A DNA stretch of 49,035 nucleotides, taken from assembly GCF_000220395.1 (NCBI RefSeq), contig NW_004086327.1, positions 1 through 49,035 on the forward strand, read 5' to 3'. Position 1 is the stretch's first letter, and the number at the start of each line of letters is the position of its first letter. This DNA is from Ichthyophthirius multifiliis (Eukaryota > Ciliophora > Oligohymenophorea > Hymenostomatida). Both the position numbers and the translations under genes were made by a program. Shown piece after piece: positions 11,249 to 23,534 of the stretch. The notes under the pieces were generated by a model. That model made no database searches and had not been told where the DNA came from. It saw only the letters and a program-made list of their open reading frames with translations.

Positions 11249-12947
11249 TTTTTTTAATGTAATTTTTTTTAATGTAATTTTTTTTTTTTAAATTATTATT
11301 ATTATTATTTTGTTAATAATTATATATATTTTATATTGTGATCTTTTTTCTCCTCATTTATTATTAAATTAAAAATAGATTATTTTATATTTTATGCTTT
11401 ATATTTATTCTTGTTTTTTTTATAAATATATAAAAAATTATTTATTCTATAATAGAAAAAAAAATAACAATGAAAAAATAAGAATAATATAAGAATTAAG
11501 TTAATAGAATTTAATAAATTAAATTATTATTTAATATATATATAAAAAAATAAAAAAAATTATAAAAAATAATATGCGTTAAAAAGCAATTAATTTTGAT
11601 AGATTACTGATTTGAATTTACTATTATATAGAAAAAAGTGATTATAAACAAAATTCGTGTAATTATAATAATTATTAACTAACACAATTAAATAAATTTG
11701 TTTTTAATTAAAATAAAAAGAAAATAATTTATTTAAAATTAAGAATATATTATTTATAGTGTAAATTTTATTATAACTAAAATAAATGTATACATGTTTT
11801 TTATTTATTTTTAAATAGATATAAAAAATTTTTAATAATTTTGCTTTTTTTAAAAAAAATACAATATTATAATATTAATCGCCTTAAATATTAAAATCAT
11901 TTAATAATAATAAAATTATTTAATTTTATTATTTTCATTAATAAAATTAAAATTGTTAAAATACAAATATAAATCCTATTATTTTAATTTAAAAATTAAT
12001 TAATTTTATATTATAGTATTTCATTTTTATATTATTTAATTCCAATTATTTTTTTGCATATTTTATGATATTTATTATTTATTTACTAATATAAAATAGG
12101 TTGAAGTTTTTAATTAAGATAAAAATATAATCAATAATATTGATTAAATTTTATTTAATAATAATTTAAGTAATAATAAATAGAATATATTATAATGAGA
12201 AAATATTTTATTGTATAAAATAAATATTATATATATAAAAAGATTTAAAAAATTATTTTTAAATTATTTATTAAAAAATAATATATTTATATATATATAA
12301 ATATATTTTTATTTTGTTATTTTATTTCACTTAACCTTTTTTTATATGTTTTTTTAAAATTGAAAATATATAATTTCAATATTCTTGATTTACTTAATAT
12401 GTATATTCATATGTTTATAAAATATTTATAAAATAAATTAATATCGATAATATTTTGCTATGTTTATATTTTTTTCTTTTAATATTACTTTATATTAATA
12501 TAATTTATATTTTAAAATTTGTATTTGTATTTTTTATTTATATATTATAAAAAAATTTTGTATCTAAATTTTATGTTTTTTAAAAATTATTAATTTTTTT
12601 AGTTTTTATTTAAAAATAAATATTTTAAAAGTATGATTTTTAATTTTTTTTAATATATTAAATTTAAAGTTTAAATAAATTTGAAAAATAAAACTTATAT
12701 AAAAGCTATATAAAATTACATCGCTTTTTTTATATTTTATTATAATAAATAATTATATTTTATTTCTTTTTAAAAAACTATGTTTATTAAACTCTTTTTT
12801 ATTTGTATTTAAAACATATTTTATTTAATATAATGTCATTTTTTACAATTTAATTTTTAATAAATTTAATATGTTAAAATTGATAATATATTTTAAAAAT
12901 TAGTTTTACTCTAATATTAATTTATAGTAATCAAATTCATTTATTTA
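11249..12947. other. Gene-free AT desert, left part
   Basis: About 1.7 kb of almost pure A/T upstream of the zinc-finger gene, with TA and homopolymer runs. I see no coding frame longer than chance and no RNA signature. Confidence 0.5.
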
Positions 12948-13133
12948 TCAAATTTTATCTACTTAGTTTGGAGTATAATAACTTTTTTTGTATTCCAATT
13001 TGTTTATGATAAATTTTTCTTAGCAATATATTTGGTTTATGATATTATATGATTAATATAATATTAATTATATAAAAAACGGACACTTTACAAAATATAC
13101 AACTAGAAATGTGCATAAAATCTATTTTTGCAT
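12948..13133 (-). CDS. Possible small ORF, 61 residues, hydrophobic N-terminus
   Basis: In the ciliate code an ATG at 13133 opens 62 codons to TGA (12950-12948). The product starts MQKQILCTFLVVYFVKCPFF, which looks like a signal peptide or membrane anchor, and ends in a polar Lys/Tyr/Asn-rich segment (KFIINKLEYKKSYYTPNQVD). I do not recognise the protein. It falls in a stretch of higher complexity than the desert around it, with a hairpin and an E2F-like site within 160 bp upstream. A frame this short can occur by chance in AT-rich DNA when only TGA is a stop, so this is a weak call. Another frame on the same strand is also open here. Confidence 0.22.
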
Positions 13134-13229
13134 CAAAACATTATATAAATAAATATAAATAAAAATTTAAAACTTTTTTTGGAATGGAAATAAGAATTCT
13201 ATTTATAATCCTGAACGCATCACTATATG

Positions 13230-13272
13230 TAAATTTATTTATATGTTAATGTTTTGCATATAAATAAATTTA
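13230..13272. repeat. 16-bp perfect inverted repeat with an 11-nt loop
   Basis: The arms are 13230-13245 (TAAATTTATTTATATG) and 13257-13272 (its exact reverse complement), with loop TTAATGTTTTG. The stem is nearly all A/T. It is the longest perfect hairpin I noticed outside simple TA repeats. It could be a transcript-end or regulatory structure, a small RNA, or chance in AT-rich DNA. Confidence 0.6.
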
Positions 13273-13282
13273 TTTATCACAC

Positions 13283-13290
13283 GCGCGAAA
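13283..13290 (-). promoter_or_regulatory. E2F/DP-like site TTTCGCGC
   Basis: On the minus strand the octamer TTTCGCGC is a canonical E2F/DP site. It sits in a CACACGCGCG stretch that is the most GC-rich segment for kilobases. Ciliates do have E2F and DP proteins. It lies about 150 bp upstream of the possible minus-strand small ORF. Function is inferred from the motif alone. Confidence 0.3.
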
Positions 13291-14182
13291 TCAAATATGA
13301 TTTTTAAAATTAAAATAACTAAATTTAATAATAAAAATCAACTTTAATACTTCTTTTCTCGTCTTCATCACTCCCAATATCATTATATTTGATTTAAAAT
13401 TAATTTATTATAACAAATTTGATTTAATAACAATAATTAGACGTTATCATATAAATTTAAAGAGGAAAAAAATTTACAGATTGTAAAATATAATATATAT
13501 AGTTTAAAAACTGTAAGTTAAATATGGTAAAAATATTTAATTAAAAATGATAAATAGGATAAAATTAAAAACAAATTAATAAAAATTATTTTAATGTTTA
13601 ATAACTACAAAAAATACAATTAGTTTGAAAAAATATTTATATATTTATTAAGAATTTTCGGTTAGTCAATAAACAAAAAGAAAATCTTCATAATTTAATA
13701 TATGATTAATTTTATTATCGTATTTTATATATATTTACTTGATTATAAAATATAAAAATCAAATATCCAAAACTAAATAATAATAATATATTATTATTAA
13801 TTATTAATTACTTGTTATTTTTTTTATTTTTATTAATGAATTGAGTAAAAAAATAAAATATATATTTTTAATTGTTTTCTATAATTAGTCTTAAAAAAAA
13901 AAAAAAAAATGAAAACTTAATAATTAAATAATATTAATTAATATTATATATATTCATATCTTAAATAAATTTAATTATTTTTTTTTATTTTAAATTAATT
14001 TAATTATTTTTTTAATATTTGACTTTATCTATTATATTTTTACAAAAAAATAAAATAAAAAATTGATAGATATAAGTTTTTTTTTTTTTTTTTAAATAAA
14101 AAAATAAAATAAAAACTCAAATGAATATACTATAAAATTTTTAATTTATTATTTAATTTTTTTAATCATAATAAATAATTAT
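13291..14182. other. Gene-free AT desert, right part
   Basis: A/T-rich sequence downstream of the guanylyl cyclase stop codon. Poly-A and poly-T runs occur near 13895-13910 and 14078-14093. A mixed-sequence patch near 13344-13385 does not form a supported frame. Confidence 0.45.
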
Positions 14183-17100
14183 TCAAACTCTATCCACTAA
14201 ATATGTATTAACAGTTTTATTTATTGATTTAATATAAACTTCTCCTTTATCAATAAATTCAAAATCACAGCTTTCCATTGATTCTTCAATTAAATTTTTA
14301 GTACTTTCACTTACTGTAACTCCTCCTTTAACTCCATTGCTTTCCATTTTGTTTGCAATAAGAACATCTTATCCATAAATATCATATCTAATAATTTACG
14401 TTCCAACTAATCCTCCAACGATTTTTCCCTACAAAATAAAAAAATAAGATTATAGAAAATATTAAATTATAAAAAAAATACTGTATGAATTCCAATTCTT
14501 ATATTAATTTAATTTTAAATAAGAACTATATTTTTACTTAAAATATCAATCATAGAAAAAGCCATTTTAAGCACATTTATAGCTTCCTAAATAGGTTCTC
14601 TTTATTAATGATCTGTATTTCCTATAATAACATAACAATCTCCTATTGTATAAAGTTTAAAAACTTTATGTAATTAGCAAGTTTTATCAAACTCTGTATA
14701 CAAGGTCCTTAGCATTTTTACAACTTCTTCTGGTTAATTTTTATCAGAAAAAGCCGTAAAGCCTACAATATCTGCAAATAGAATAGTTTGTTAATAATAA
14801 GTTTCCGCTATTTGATAATATGCGGTCGGATTTATAAGAAACCTTTATAAAATATGATTAGGAAGCAAATATTGAATCAACTTATCAGTTTATGAATTTT
14901 TTTCATGTAGATTTTTGATATTATTAAAATGATTTAGACTAGTTATACTCAAAATATAGCTATTATAAAGGAACATGAATTACAAATATAGAATTTTGAA
15001 AGCAATTTCAAAAATAAAATCTTAAAATAATATCGATTCGGTTATGTAAAATATGAAAAAGAACAAAAAAAAATAAGATTAGTGTTACAAACTGAATATT
15101 TTTAAAGAAAAAATAAGTACATATGTAAAATAAATCTCATAAATAATAAATGGTTTGACATTAATGATTTATTACACGTTAAAAATATAATTACTGAGCA
15201 AAAATTAACTATTTAAGCATGCAAAAATAATGAAAAAAAATCCAAAGAGAATTTATCTAATTTTCTTTAATTTCATATTGAAAATTTTGAAATTAAAATA
15301 AAGTATAAGAAAAATCAAAGCAACTGCCAAAAACCGAAAAATAATAACTATTTTGACAAATAAATTTACTTTCAAAATACTAAAAATCACACAAGTATAC
15401 ACAAATATTTCAATAGCCAAAGCATATCCAAATATACTTAATTAATGTTAACTTTCATCAATTTAAGTACTCCAATATTCAAATACAAGCTCATCCATAA
15501 GAACGCTTTTTTCAAATTCATTTTTCATTTTTCCGTTCCAAAGATTAAGGTTAATTTTTTTCACATTATGGTTGTTGAGGTCATCTTTTTCCTCTTTGAA
15601 TTATTCTTTAATTATTTAATATTGGTAAAATTGCATATTAAGTCCAAAGTTGGATAATTTAGGAATATTTATATGATTTTCGATTTTTAACTATGACTCT
15701 AATTATAAAATTTCATCAATATTACTTTCTATTTTTTCTTTTGAATTTGGTTATTCAATTAAACGATTTGATAAAATAGGTTTTTAAAATAAATTATTGT
15801 TATTTAATATAATATTTTTTGATTGAAACTTTTTATTAGCTGAATTTATATTCTATTTTAATTCACATTTACTATTATTCAAATTATTATTTATTTAACA
15901 AAAAGAATTAGATCTTTTCCTCTATCTAATTTATTGGTATTTATCATTAAATTCATCTAAAATAATTTATTAATTTCTTGTTGAATTATTTTAAAAATGA
16001 GTTTTTATCCTTTCGTTTTTATCCAAATTAACTACATATGTTTACATTATGCCTTTTCCTTTTACCTCTATTTCTCTATGTTTAAATTTATATTATTATA
16101 AATCAATTACTCTCATATAAGCTTATTCTGAAAGAACGATTTTCCCTTTTTCTGCTGTCGAGCACATCCTACTTGCAGTGTTAATCGTATCTCCAATTAA
16201 TGAAAATTAAGGTTTGTGGAATCCTATAACACCTGCAATTGCAGTTCCATAATTTATTCCGATTTTAATTTCTATTTTAACATCATTTATTGTGCTTTTG
16301 ACGATTTCTTACATTTCTAAAGCTAGCTAAATGCATCTTTTTACTGGATCAAGTAGAGATTTTAAATCTTATTAATATTCGTCTACGTCTTTTAAGCCTG
16401 CTGCCGCCATATAAGTTTTACCGACAGTTTCAATCTTCAATACTTAATTAGAAATGCAAGATTTGTCAAATTACCTATATAAAATGTCAAGTATTTTTAT
16501 CACATTTTCTTCTTCTTTTAGCATTATGTCATCAAAATTGGTTATATCACAAAATAAAACAGCTAGTTTTCCTTAATCTTTACTTATATTATCATAGTTT
16601 TCTCCACTAATATATAACTTTTCTCTTATAAAACGAGGCAAAAGAATAGATAAAATATCTTTCATTTTTGAAGTGGCTTAAGACAAAGTTTAATCTATCT
16701 AAAAGCTTTTTCTTATAGAATGTTCTAAATGCCTTTTTTATAATAAATAAGTATATAGGCCTAAAAAAGTTATTAAAATTTATCCCATAAAAATATGAAA
16801 TTTTTGCCAAAAATCAAGATTTGATTACTCTTCATCATTTTGTGTATGAAATATTTGGAAATAAATAAGAAATATATATTATATTGATATAACTAAATAT
16901 AAAAACTCCAAACGGATTAAAGGGATTGTTATTATTGAAAAACTTACACAAATAAAAATACCAGGAATAAGATCACATAAAGGAATTATTTTCGAAAGAC
17001 TTAAAAAAAACGTTATCCTAAATAATATTTTTAGATGACTGATTTAAATTGAGTATTTTTCATATTTTTTATTAAAAAAGGTGAATAGAATAAAGAATAA

Positions 17101-20100
17101 AAGAACCAAAATTCCAATTAAATATATAACTAAAAAATGTTTATTTCCATTATAATTATTCATTTTATTTGAAAAGACAGCATATGTAATTAAGCCTAAA
17201 TCTACAAATAAAAATTAAATTAAATCACAAATTTTTTAATAAACCAACTAGTTCTTTCTAGATAAAGCAATGAATCGTTATTCGATTAGTTTATCATTAA
17301 ACTTAAGAGTAAATGTATTCATTATTGCCTTATTTACATTTTATTACATTTATAAAATATAAGAATTCAATATAGTGTCTGGTTAGTTATCACTAAATAT
17401 TTTGTTTATAAGTTTTTCTAAATTAAGCGTCTTTACTTTATAGAAGAAAGATTCTTTTACACAATTATTAATAATTAAATTGAATTTTTGGCTTTTTTTA
17501 ATTAATGCAAAACTAGTTAATTTGATCTTTCCACAATAATATAATAAAATGTTATTGGCATAAATAATAGATATAGGAATACATAAAAAGAGTATACAAA
17601 AAGAACTTTTTTATAATAAAAAAATACTGAAAGTCACATATTCGTAATTTCTATCATCAAAGCAATAAATTCCCAAAATACATATAATATTGAAAAAATA
17701 TAACGTTATCACATATTAAATCTTAAACTTATACTCAACACACATTCTTGCTGGTGGTAAAAGAGCCAAACACATAAAGTTTTATAAATAATTAAGAAAA
17801 TCTTCTTGAATATAATGAACTCCATCCTAAAAAGTAAAATCATAAAAAATATAACGCAAAAAGAAGAAAAGAATTGATGAATCAAGAGCAGAAATAATAA
17901 AAAGATTAAGTGTTTTTTTAAAGATATTAGAATTAGAAAATTCTTTAAGAACAGAATTTTATTAAAGTAGACATTAAGTATTAATATTATCATTTTATTT
18001 ATAAGAATTAGTTTTTTTATAATAAATAATGACACTTGAAAAAATAGTGGCAAAAAGAGAAACAGTAAAATATTTTCCCACATTATATTTATTAATATTA
18101 ATAGCACAATACATATATTAGAAAAAAATCACAAAAGAAAATACTAATCCTCTATAAATATTTAAAAGAAGTGAATCTTCATAAATTTCAGCAATTAAAC
18201 GTGAATTAAAATGAATTAAAAAAATTAAATTTTCTATTTTTTTTAGTTCTATTCCTGCGAAATTATGCTCCCTAGAAAATTTACTTCCCTTAAATCCACA
18301 AACATTAGATTTAGAAAAAGCCTAATAATCGCATAAAGTACCTCCTATATATAAAGTTTTATAGTTTTATTTCAAATCTTAGTTTACTATTTATATTAAT
18401 CTTACTTTAAGTTCAGGACTACAGTTAAAACACACAACACTTTAAGCAAAATAAGACAAAAAACAAAAATGATTATTTAAATAAGGACTCTACATTATTA
18501 CTTCTAATGTTTTTCCCGATACTATAATTGCAAAATTTATCATTTTTTATACATCTTTACTATTAATTATGCTTTTTCTACCTATAAAAAGTTTTTATTA
18601 TTAATTTTATTATGATTTTACAAATATATCTTTTAATTTTTATATAAATTATCGCATCAAATATTATAATTTTTCTTAATCTGTGCTATCAAACATCAGT
18701 ATTTCATCTTTTTTTCTAAAACCCCTAAAGAATAACACAAGGGAATAACTCTTTATTACTAATCTCCGGTAGTAACCCAAATTTTGATATTAGCATTTTT
18801 CAAAAGAACTAAAGATTCAGCCACTTTTGAATTATGCTTTTCTTTTAAAGCCAAAATAGTCAAAAATTAATTATTATCATTCAAACTTTCATTTATAATT
18901 TTAGGAAACTCTGCTTTATTTTCTTCTATTTTTGCTTTTAAATTTACTGCCTCATCATCTGATAAAGATTTATATGAATAAATAATAGTTCTGTTTCCCG
19001 AAAATTTATAAAAATCACAAATTAAATTTAAATCAAAAATATAATTTTCCTTAATAAAATTTAATTCATTTACATTTATTATTTCTTATCTACTAAATAT
19101 ATAACATTATTGACTATTTTGCTACTCTTCCTATATTAAAATGCTAAATTTCTACTATTGAACATAATAATGATGTCCTAAAACTTTATATTTTTCATAT
19201 TTATTTAATTGTTGATTATGTAATATGTATGTAAAATCATCTTCAATATAACAAGAAAGCTTAAATTTATATCCAATAGCCTTACCTAATTATAATTATA
19301 GATCCTCAATATAATTTAAAGACGAGTTTACAACTTTCCCAGTTTCTTCATCATAAAAAGATCTCGTGTAATGGCATAGAACCATAGCTCTTATAATTTT
19401 TTGAGATTCAATATGATATTCTTCTCCTTTAAAACAATACAAATCGGCAAACTCTTATTCTTGTAAAATATTTAGTTAATCAAAATCCTAGCATGAAGAA
19501 CTTTTATATTATTACTAAGATTATTTTTATTGTAAAACAGCATCCTATTAGAAATTACTTTAAGTATGATTAGTTCTATTATAAATTTTTTCTAAGCTGT
19601 TTCTTAGACTTCCTTGAGCAAAAAAACAGCTTCCTCTTTTGGCTCTTGAAGACATATTCCCTTATTAAAACTAACCCGTATATAATTAAAGATTTATTAG
19701 AGGAGTATTTGAGTTGCTTGATTTTAAACCATTTTTTTTCATTTATATTTATTCAGAAGAATAAGTTTAAGATATTTTTATATTATTTATATGTATGTCA
19801 TCTTGTTAAATTTAATTTGTTAATGATAATTTATCATTTTCAGTAACTTCATTTCCATCTTAATTTAAGTTTTCGTTAAATATTAAAATTTTGCCTTTTT
19901 GTAAAAGACTGCTTTTTTCTTCTTCTTGAACTATTATAAGATCATTTGCAAAATAAGGTTTTATACATTAATTATTAATAAGGACACTTTGATTTTAAAT
20001 TTTTGCTATATTTTTTTTATAAGCAATTTCTAATTAACCCACATCAATATTAAAAATGCAGTCGTGCACTGTAAATCCTGAAATTACACTATTACCAGTT

Positions 20101-21702
20101 GATATAGTATTTGTAGTATTTAAAATAATATGAGAAGTTAAACATAAATCCACTAGGCTTTTAGTGTCATTAATTTCTCTAATAGAATCACTTATTTTAA
20201 ACAAACTTTTATTTCCAATAATATTATTATTTTCTTATTTAATGCTATCTGTTTTATTTAAGCATGATTTGTTTTCTTTTGAAATCTAAAAGCAAACAAT
20301 TGACATAAAAAGCTCACTTAAAGCATGAAAATAGATAGGAAACTACAAAACACAGCTTACAATAACTTTTAATTCTGCAAACTCATAATTATTTTCTCCA
20401 AAATAGCTAATGTCAAGCTATTTGACTAATATAACAATTACTGATAAAAGAGCTAAAAAAAATAAACAAATTGCCGAATAATATAACTGTTTTCTAATGA
20501 AAGTTGATGAATAATAGAATATTTATGATTATTTAAATTTTTTATAAATATATGTCTCCATACCTATTTATATAGCTAGTCCTAATATCCATTCACTAAA
20601 TTAAACTTAACTTCCTCTTAATATAAACATATTATCTGTAAGTTCTTAGCTTATAGGATCTTTTTTTAATTTTATTGAACCACTATAATCTCCTTCATTA
20701 TTTCTTTTAAAACTAAATTTTCCTGTTAATATTTTTCGGTATTCTATATGATCGCCTTTTATCTTTGAATCACTTTTTACTAATATTTATTTTTATTATT
20801 TATTTTTATAATATATTTTACTGTGTGTTAACTCTGGTGATATTTTAGTCTTTTAATCAGTCATATCATCAATATATTATGTATTTACAGTACACTATTT
20901 ATAAAACATATCTAATATTAAAATATCACAAGGACATATTTCGTTTTTCTTTATAAGAACTAAATCTCCTATCTAAAAAAACGATGAATTATATTTATTT
21001 ATAATTTTTTACTTATATATCTTTCCATTTTATTTTTTTATATATTTGTATTTCTTTGTTTTTTATTGTATCGATTTTCTAATTTATATTTGAGTCATCA
21101 CGAAATTTTCTTATTATTTAACAAGTTTATTCATTTATTAATTTATCATTATTAACTCTTCTTCTATCAAAATACAATTCTCTTAAACTTATCAATATTA
21201 ATGTTATTATAAAAGGAACAATTATTGCTGATACTAACTCACTATTAATTTTATTTTATGAAAAAAAAAAATATTGATATTATATTAAAAAAAAGTAAAA
21301 ACTATAAATCTTTCTAATTTAAAACATTAGAGTTTAACATAATTATAAAAATTATTATCTAAACAACAAAATACCACCTTGATAATGCTTTTATAAGCAT
21401 ACTGAATATAAATTGATAGTTCTAATTAATTTTTTTAGAAATATGTTAAATTAAATTTTTATTTATTATTACACTGTATAAATTTGTCTGTATGGCATTA
21501 GATCTTCTTTATCTTTAGGAATATCCTTATATAGATATAACTTCACCATATGCTGTTTCGATCTAAAGATAATAAATGGAAAAAAATACATTATTTAATT
21601 TATATTAGTTACTTTATAATTATGATTAGATAATATATTTTCTTCATTCCCATAATAATAATCATATGCTGATTTCGTCAATTTTTTCAATAGTATTGAC
21701 AT
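14183..21702 (-). CDS. Guanylyl cyclase with N-terminal P4-type ATPase-like domain, bipartite cyclase domains in inverted order
   Basis: One 7.5-kb gene with several short introns; the first is at about 21600-21550 and a late one at about 14430-14485. The N-terminal half is P4-ATPase-like: LVSAIIVPFIITLILISLRE, NMFILRGSQVQFSEWILGLA and NANIKIWVTTGDQQQ (compare A.IK.WVLTGDK). The phosphorylation motif DKTGTLT appears as NTTNTIS near 20094-20122, so the acceptor Asp is missing. Two cyclase domains follow, each after a membrane block. The first (about 16570-16080) has LAVLFCDITNF, KIETVGKTYMAAAG and SLIGDTINTASRM, carrying guanine-type Glu and Ser and the transition-state Asn/Arg. The second (about 14800-14200) has ILFADIVGFTAF and LYTIGDCYVII, carrying both metal Asp residues. 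This is the known ciliate/apicomplexan fusion, in which the order is reversed relative to mammalian adenylyl cyclase. It makes cGMP at the membrane. TGA stop at 14185-14183. Confidence 0.92.
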
Positions 21703-22095
21703 TTTAGATAATTTTTTATTTTTAAATTTGAATTAATTCTATTTAACTATTATTTATTGTGTAATTTAAATTTTTATTTATATTTTTTATTGTGTAAAAT
21801 AAAAATTAGTTTAAATTTTTATAATATATATGTTAATTAATAATAAATCCATTACTATATACTTATTTATAATTATATTTAAAAAAAGAAATATTTTAAT
21901 ACTTAAATATATAATGTTTTTATTCTATATAAAATTATGATTATAAGATATACTAAACAAAATAATAAGGACAAAATTATTTTTTTAATTTTAAAATATC
22001 TAAAACAAAAATAAATAATTAATGAGATAAAAAATTGTTTATTATATTTAATAAAAAATAATTAATTAAAATCAGTATAATAAAATAAAAAATAA
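21703..22095. other. AT-rich spacer
   Basis: It contains the promoter side of the guanylyl cyclase gene and the 3' end of the sphingomyelinase-like gene upstream. It is almost pure A/T and I recognise no specific site. Confidence 0.4.
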
Positions 22096-23415
22096 TCACC
22101 CATATAAGATAATAGTTGAAACTCCAAAATGGTCTGAAAGCTGAGTAAAAATTTAATTATCAATAGAAAATTTTTATACACTGCTACTTTTTATATCAAT
22201 TTTTAATTTTTTCTATTTTAATTTTTTTAATTATTAAATTAATAGAAAATATAAAAAATAAAATATTTTTAATATAATATAATAAATACATAATTATTTT
22301 AATTTTTATAACAAATTTATTTTTCATCTTCTTAATAGTTCTTAAATAAACTTCTTGGGATAATTTAAAATATATAATCTAAGCATGATTCACTACATTA
22401 ATCTATTTATTCTATTAATACAGTTTCAAAAGGTATTTTAACTTTATTAACAACTTTATATTCTCCATAAGTTATAGGGAATTATCCATTATTAGCTTCC
22501 TAAATATTATATAAAAAAAAAATTAAGCATTTAATATAAAATACCTTTGCTAAATCTATAACAATATCTTTATCTTTTCCTTAAAGAATATTAATTAGAG
22601 CTTCATATTCATTAAAATAAGTTTAATTTATATTTAAATTAAGTTTACTCTTTTTTTTTATTTTTTTAAAAATAAAAATAATATTTTAAATAATAATAAT
22701 AATAAAACAATTAATTCATCTTAATTTCTAAAATTGCTAATTAAAAAGTCCTAATGTTTTGCATCTACATTAAAATCACCTCCAAAAAGACATATATCAT
22801 CATTTTAAAATAAATATTTTTCCAAGCATTTTTATATAAAATTTCTAATTTCAAATAACTAATTGATTCTAGTAAAAGTGCAAGGTTTCTTATTTTAAAA
22901 TAATATTAATAATAATAATAATTAATAATAATAATAATAATAACTTAATCTTCATCTTATGCATAAGAAGCTTGTGTATGAGTATTAAAAATATGTAAAA
23001 ATTTATCATTAATTTAAATTTTTGCATATAAAACACCTTTTTAGCACAATCCATCTGCTTTAATTCCATAAGAAAATTGGAAAAACTCAGATTATACTAT
23101 CGGATATTTACTTAGAATAGTTAATCCTGCATCAATTAAAAAACGGGAAAAAAATCCAGGTTGAGGAGCACTAACATGAAATAGAAATCCTTTTTTTATT
23201 GTAGAATAAACAACTTTTTATCTCCTTCCAGAAAAAGGGCGAAAGAGTTCTTAAAAACAAATAATGTCAAAATTCTATATATATTTTTAAATAAAAACTG
23301 TCAAACGTTCATCTTTAAAGTCATCTTCATTTGTTTTTATAGGAGGAGGTCTTATGAATATATTGTAAGTCAAAACTTTAATTTCTTGTTTATTAAATAA
23401 TTAATATTTACTCAT
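22096..23415 (-). CDS. Neutral sphingomyelinase-like endonuclease/exonuclease/phosphatase-fold enzyme
   Basis: The ATG at 23415 begins MSKYQLFNKQEIKVLTYNIF. The catalytic set of the exonuclease-endonuclease-phosphatase fold appears in order: Asn in LTYNIF, Glu in IICFQELF, DAGLTILSKYPIV, Asn/His in IFNTHTQASYA, FGGDFNVDA, CLDYIF, and the terminal QLSDHFGV followed by TGA. KADGLCQKGVLYAKIQI plus the NTHTQASY motif points to the sphingomyelin phosphodiesterase branch rather than DNA endonucleases. Such enzymes hydrolyse sphingomyelin or related lipids to ceramide and a phosphobase using Mg2+. At least four AT-only introns are present; those near 22910-22945 and 22640-22705 contain AAT repeats. 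The last exon is short (about 30 residues). The acid-sphingomyelinase-like gene lies only about 120 bp upstream on the same strand. Confidence 0.83.
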
Positions 23416-23534
23416 TTGAAAATAAAAATAATTTTTATTTTTATATTATATAAATATTTATTATTTTATTATATATTATTATTACTATATAAAATATATT
23501 CAAAACAATAAAAAATACATATAAATAATATCTT

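Noticed and set aside
17709-18107. Minus-strand 132-residue hydrophobic frame
   Set aside because: It lies inside the membrane region of the guanylyl cyclase fusion in an off frame; the gene frame explains this stretch.
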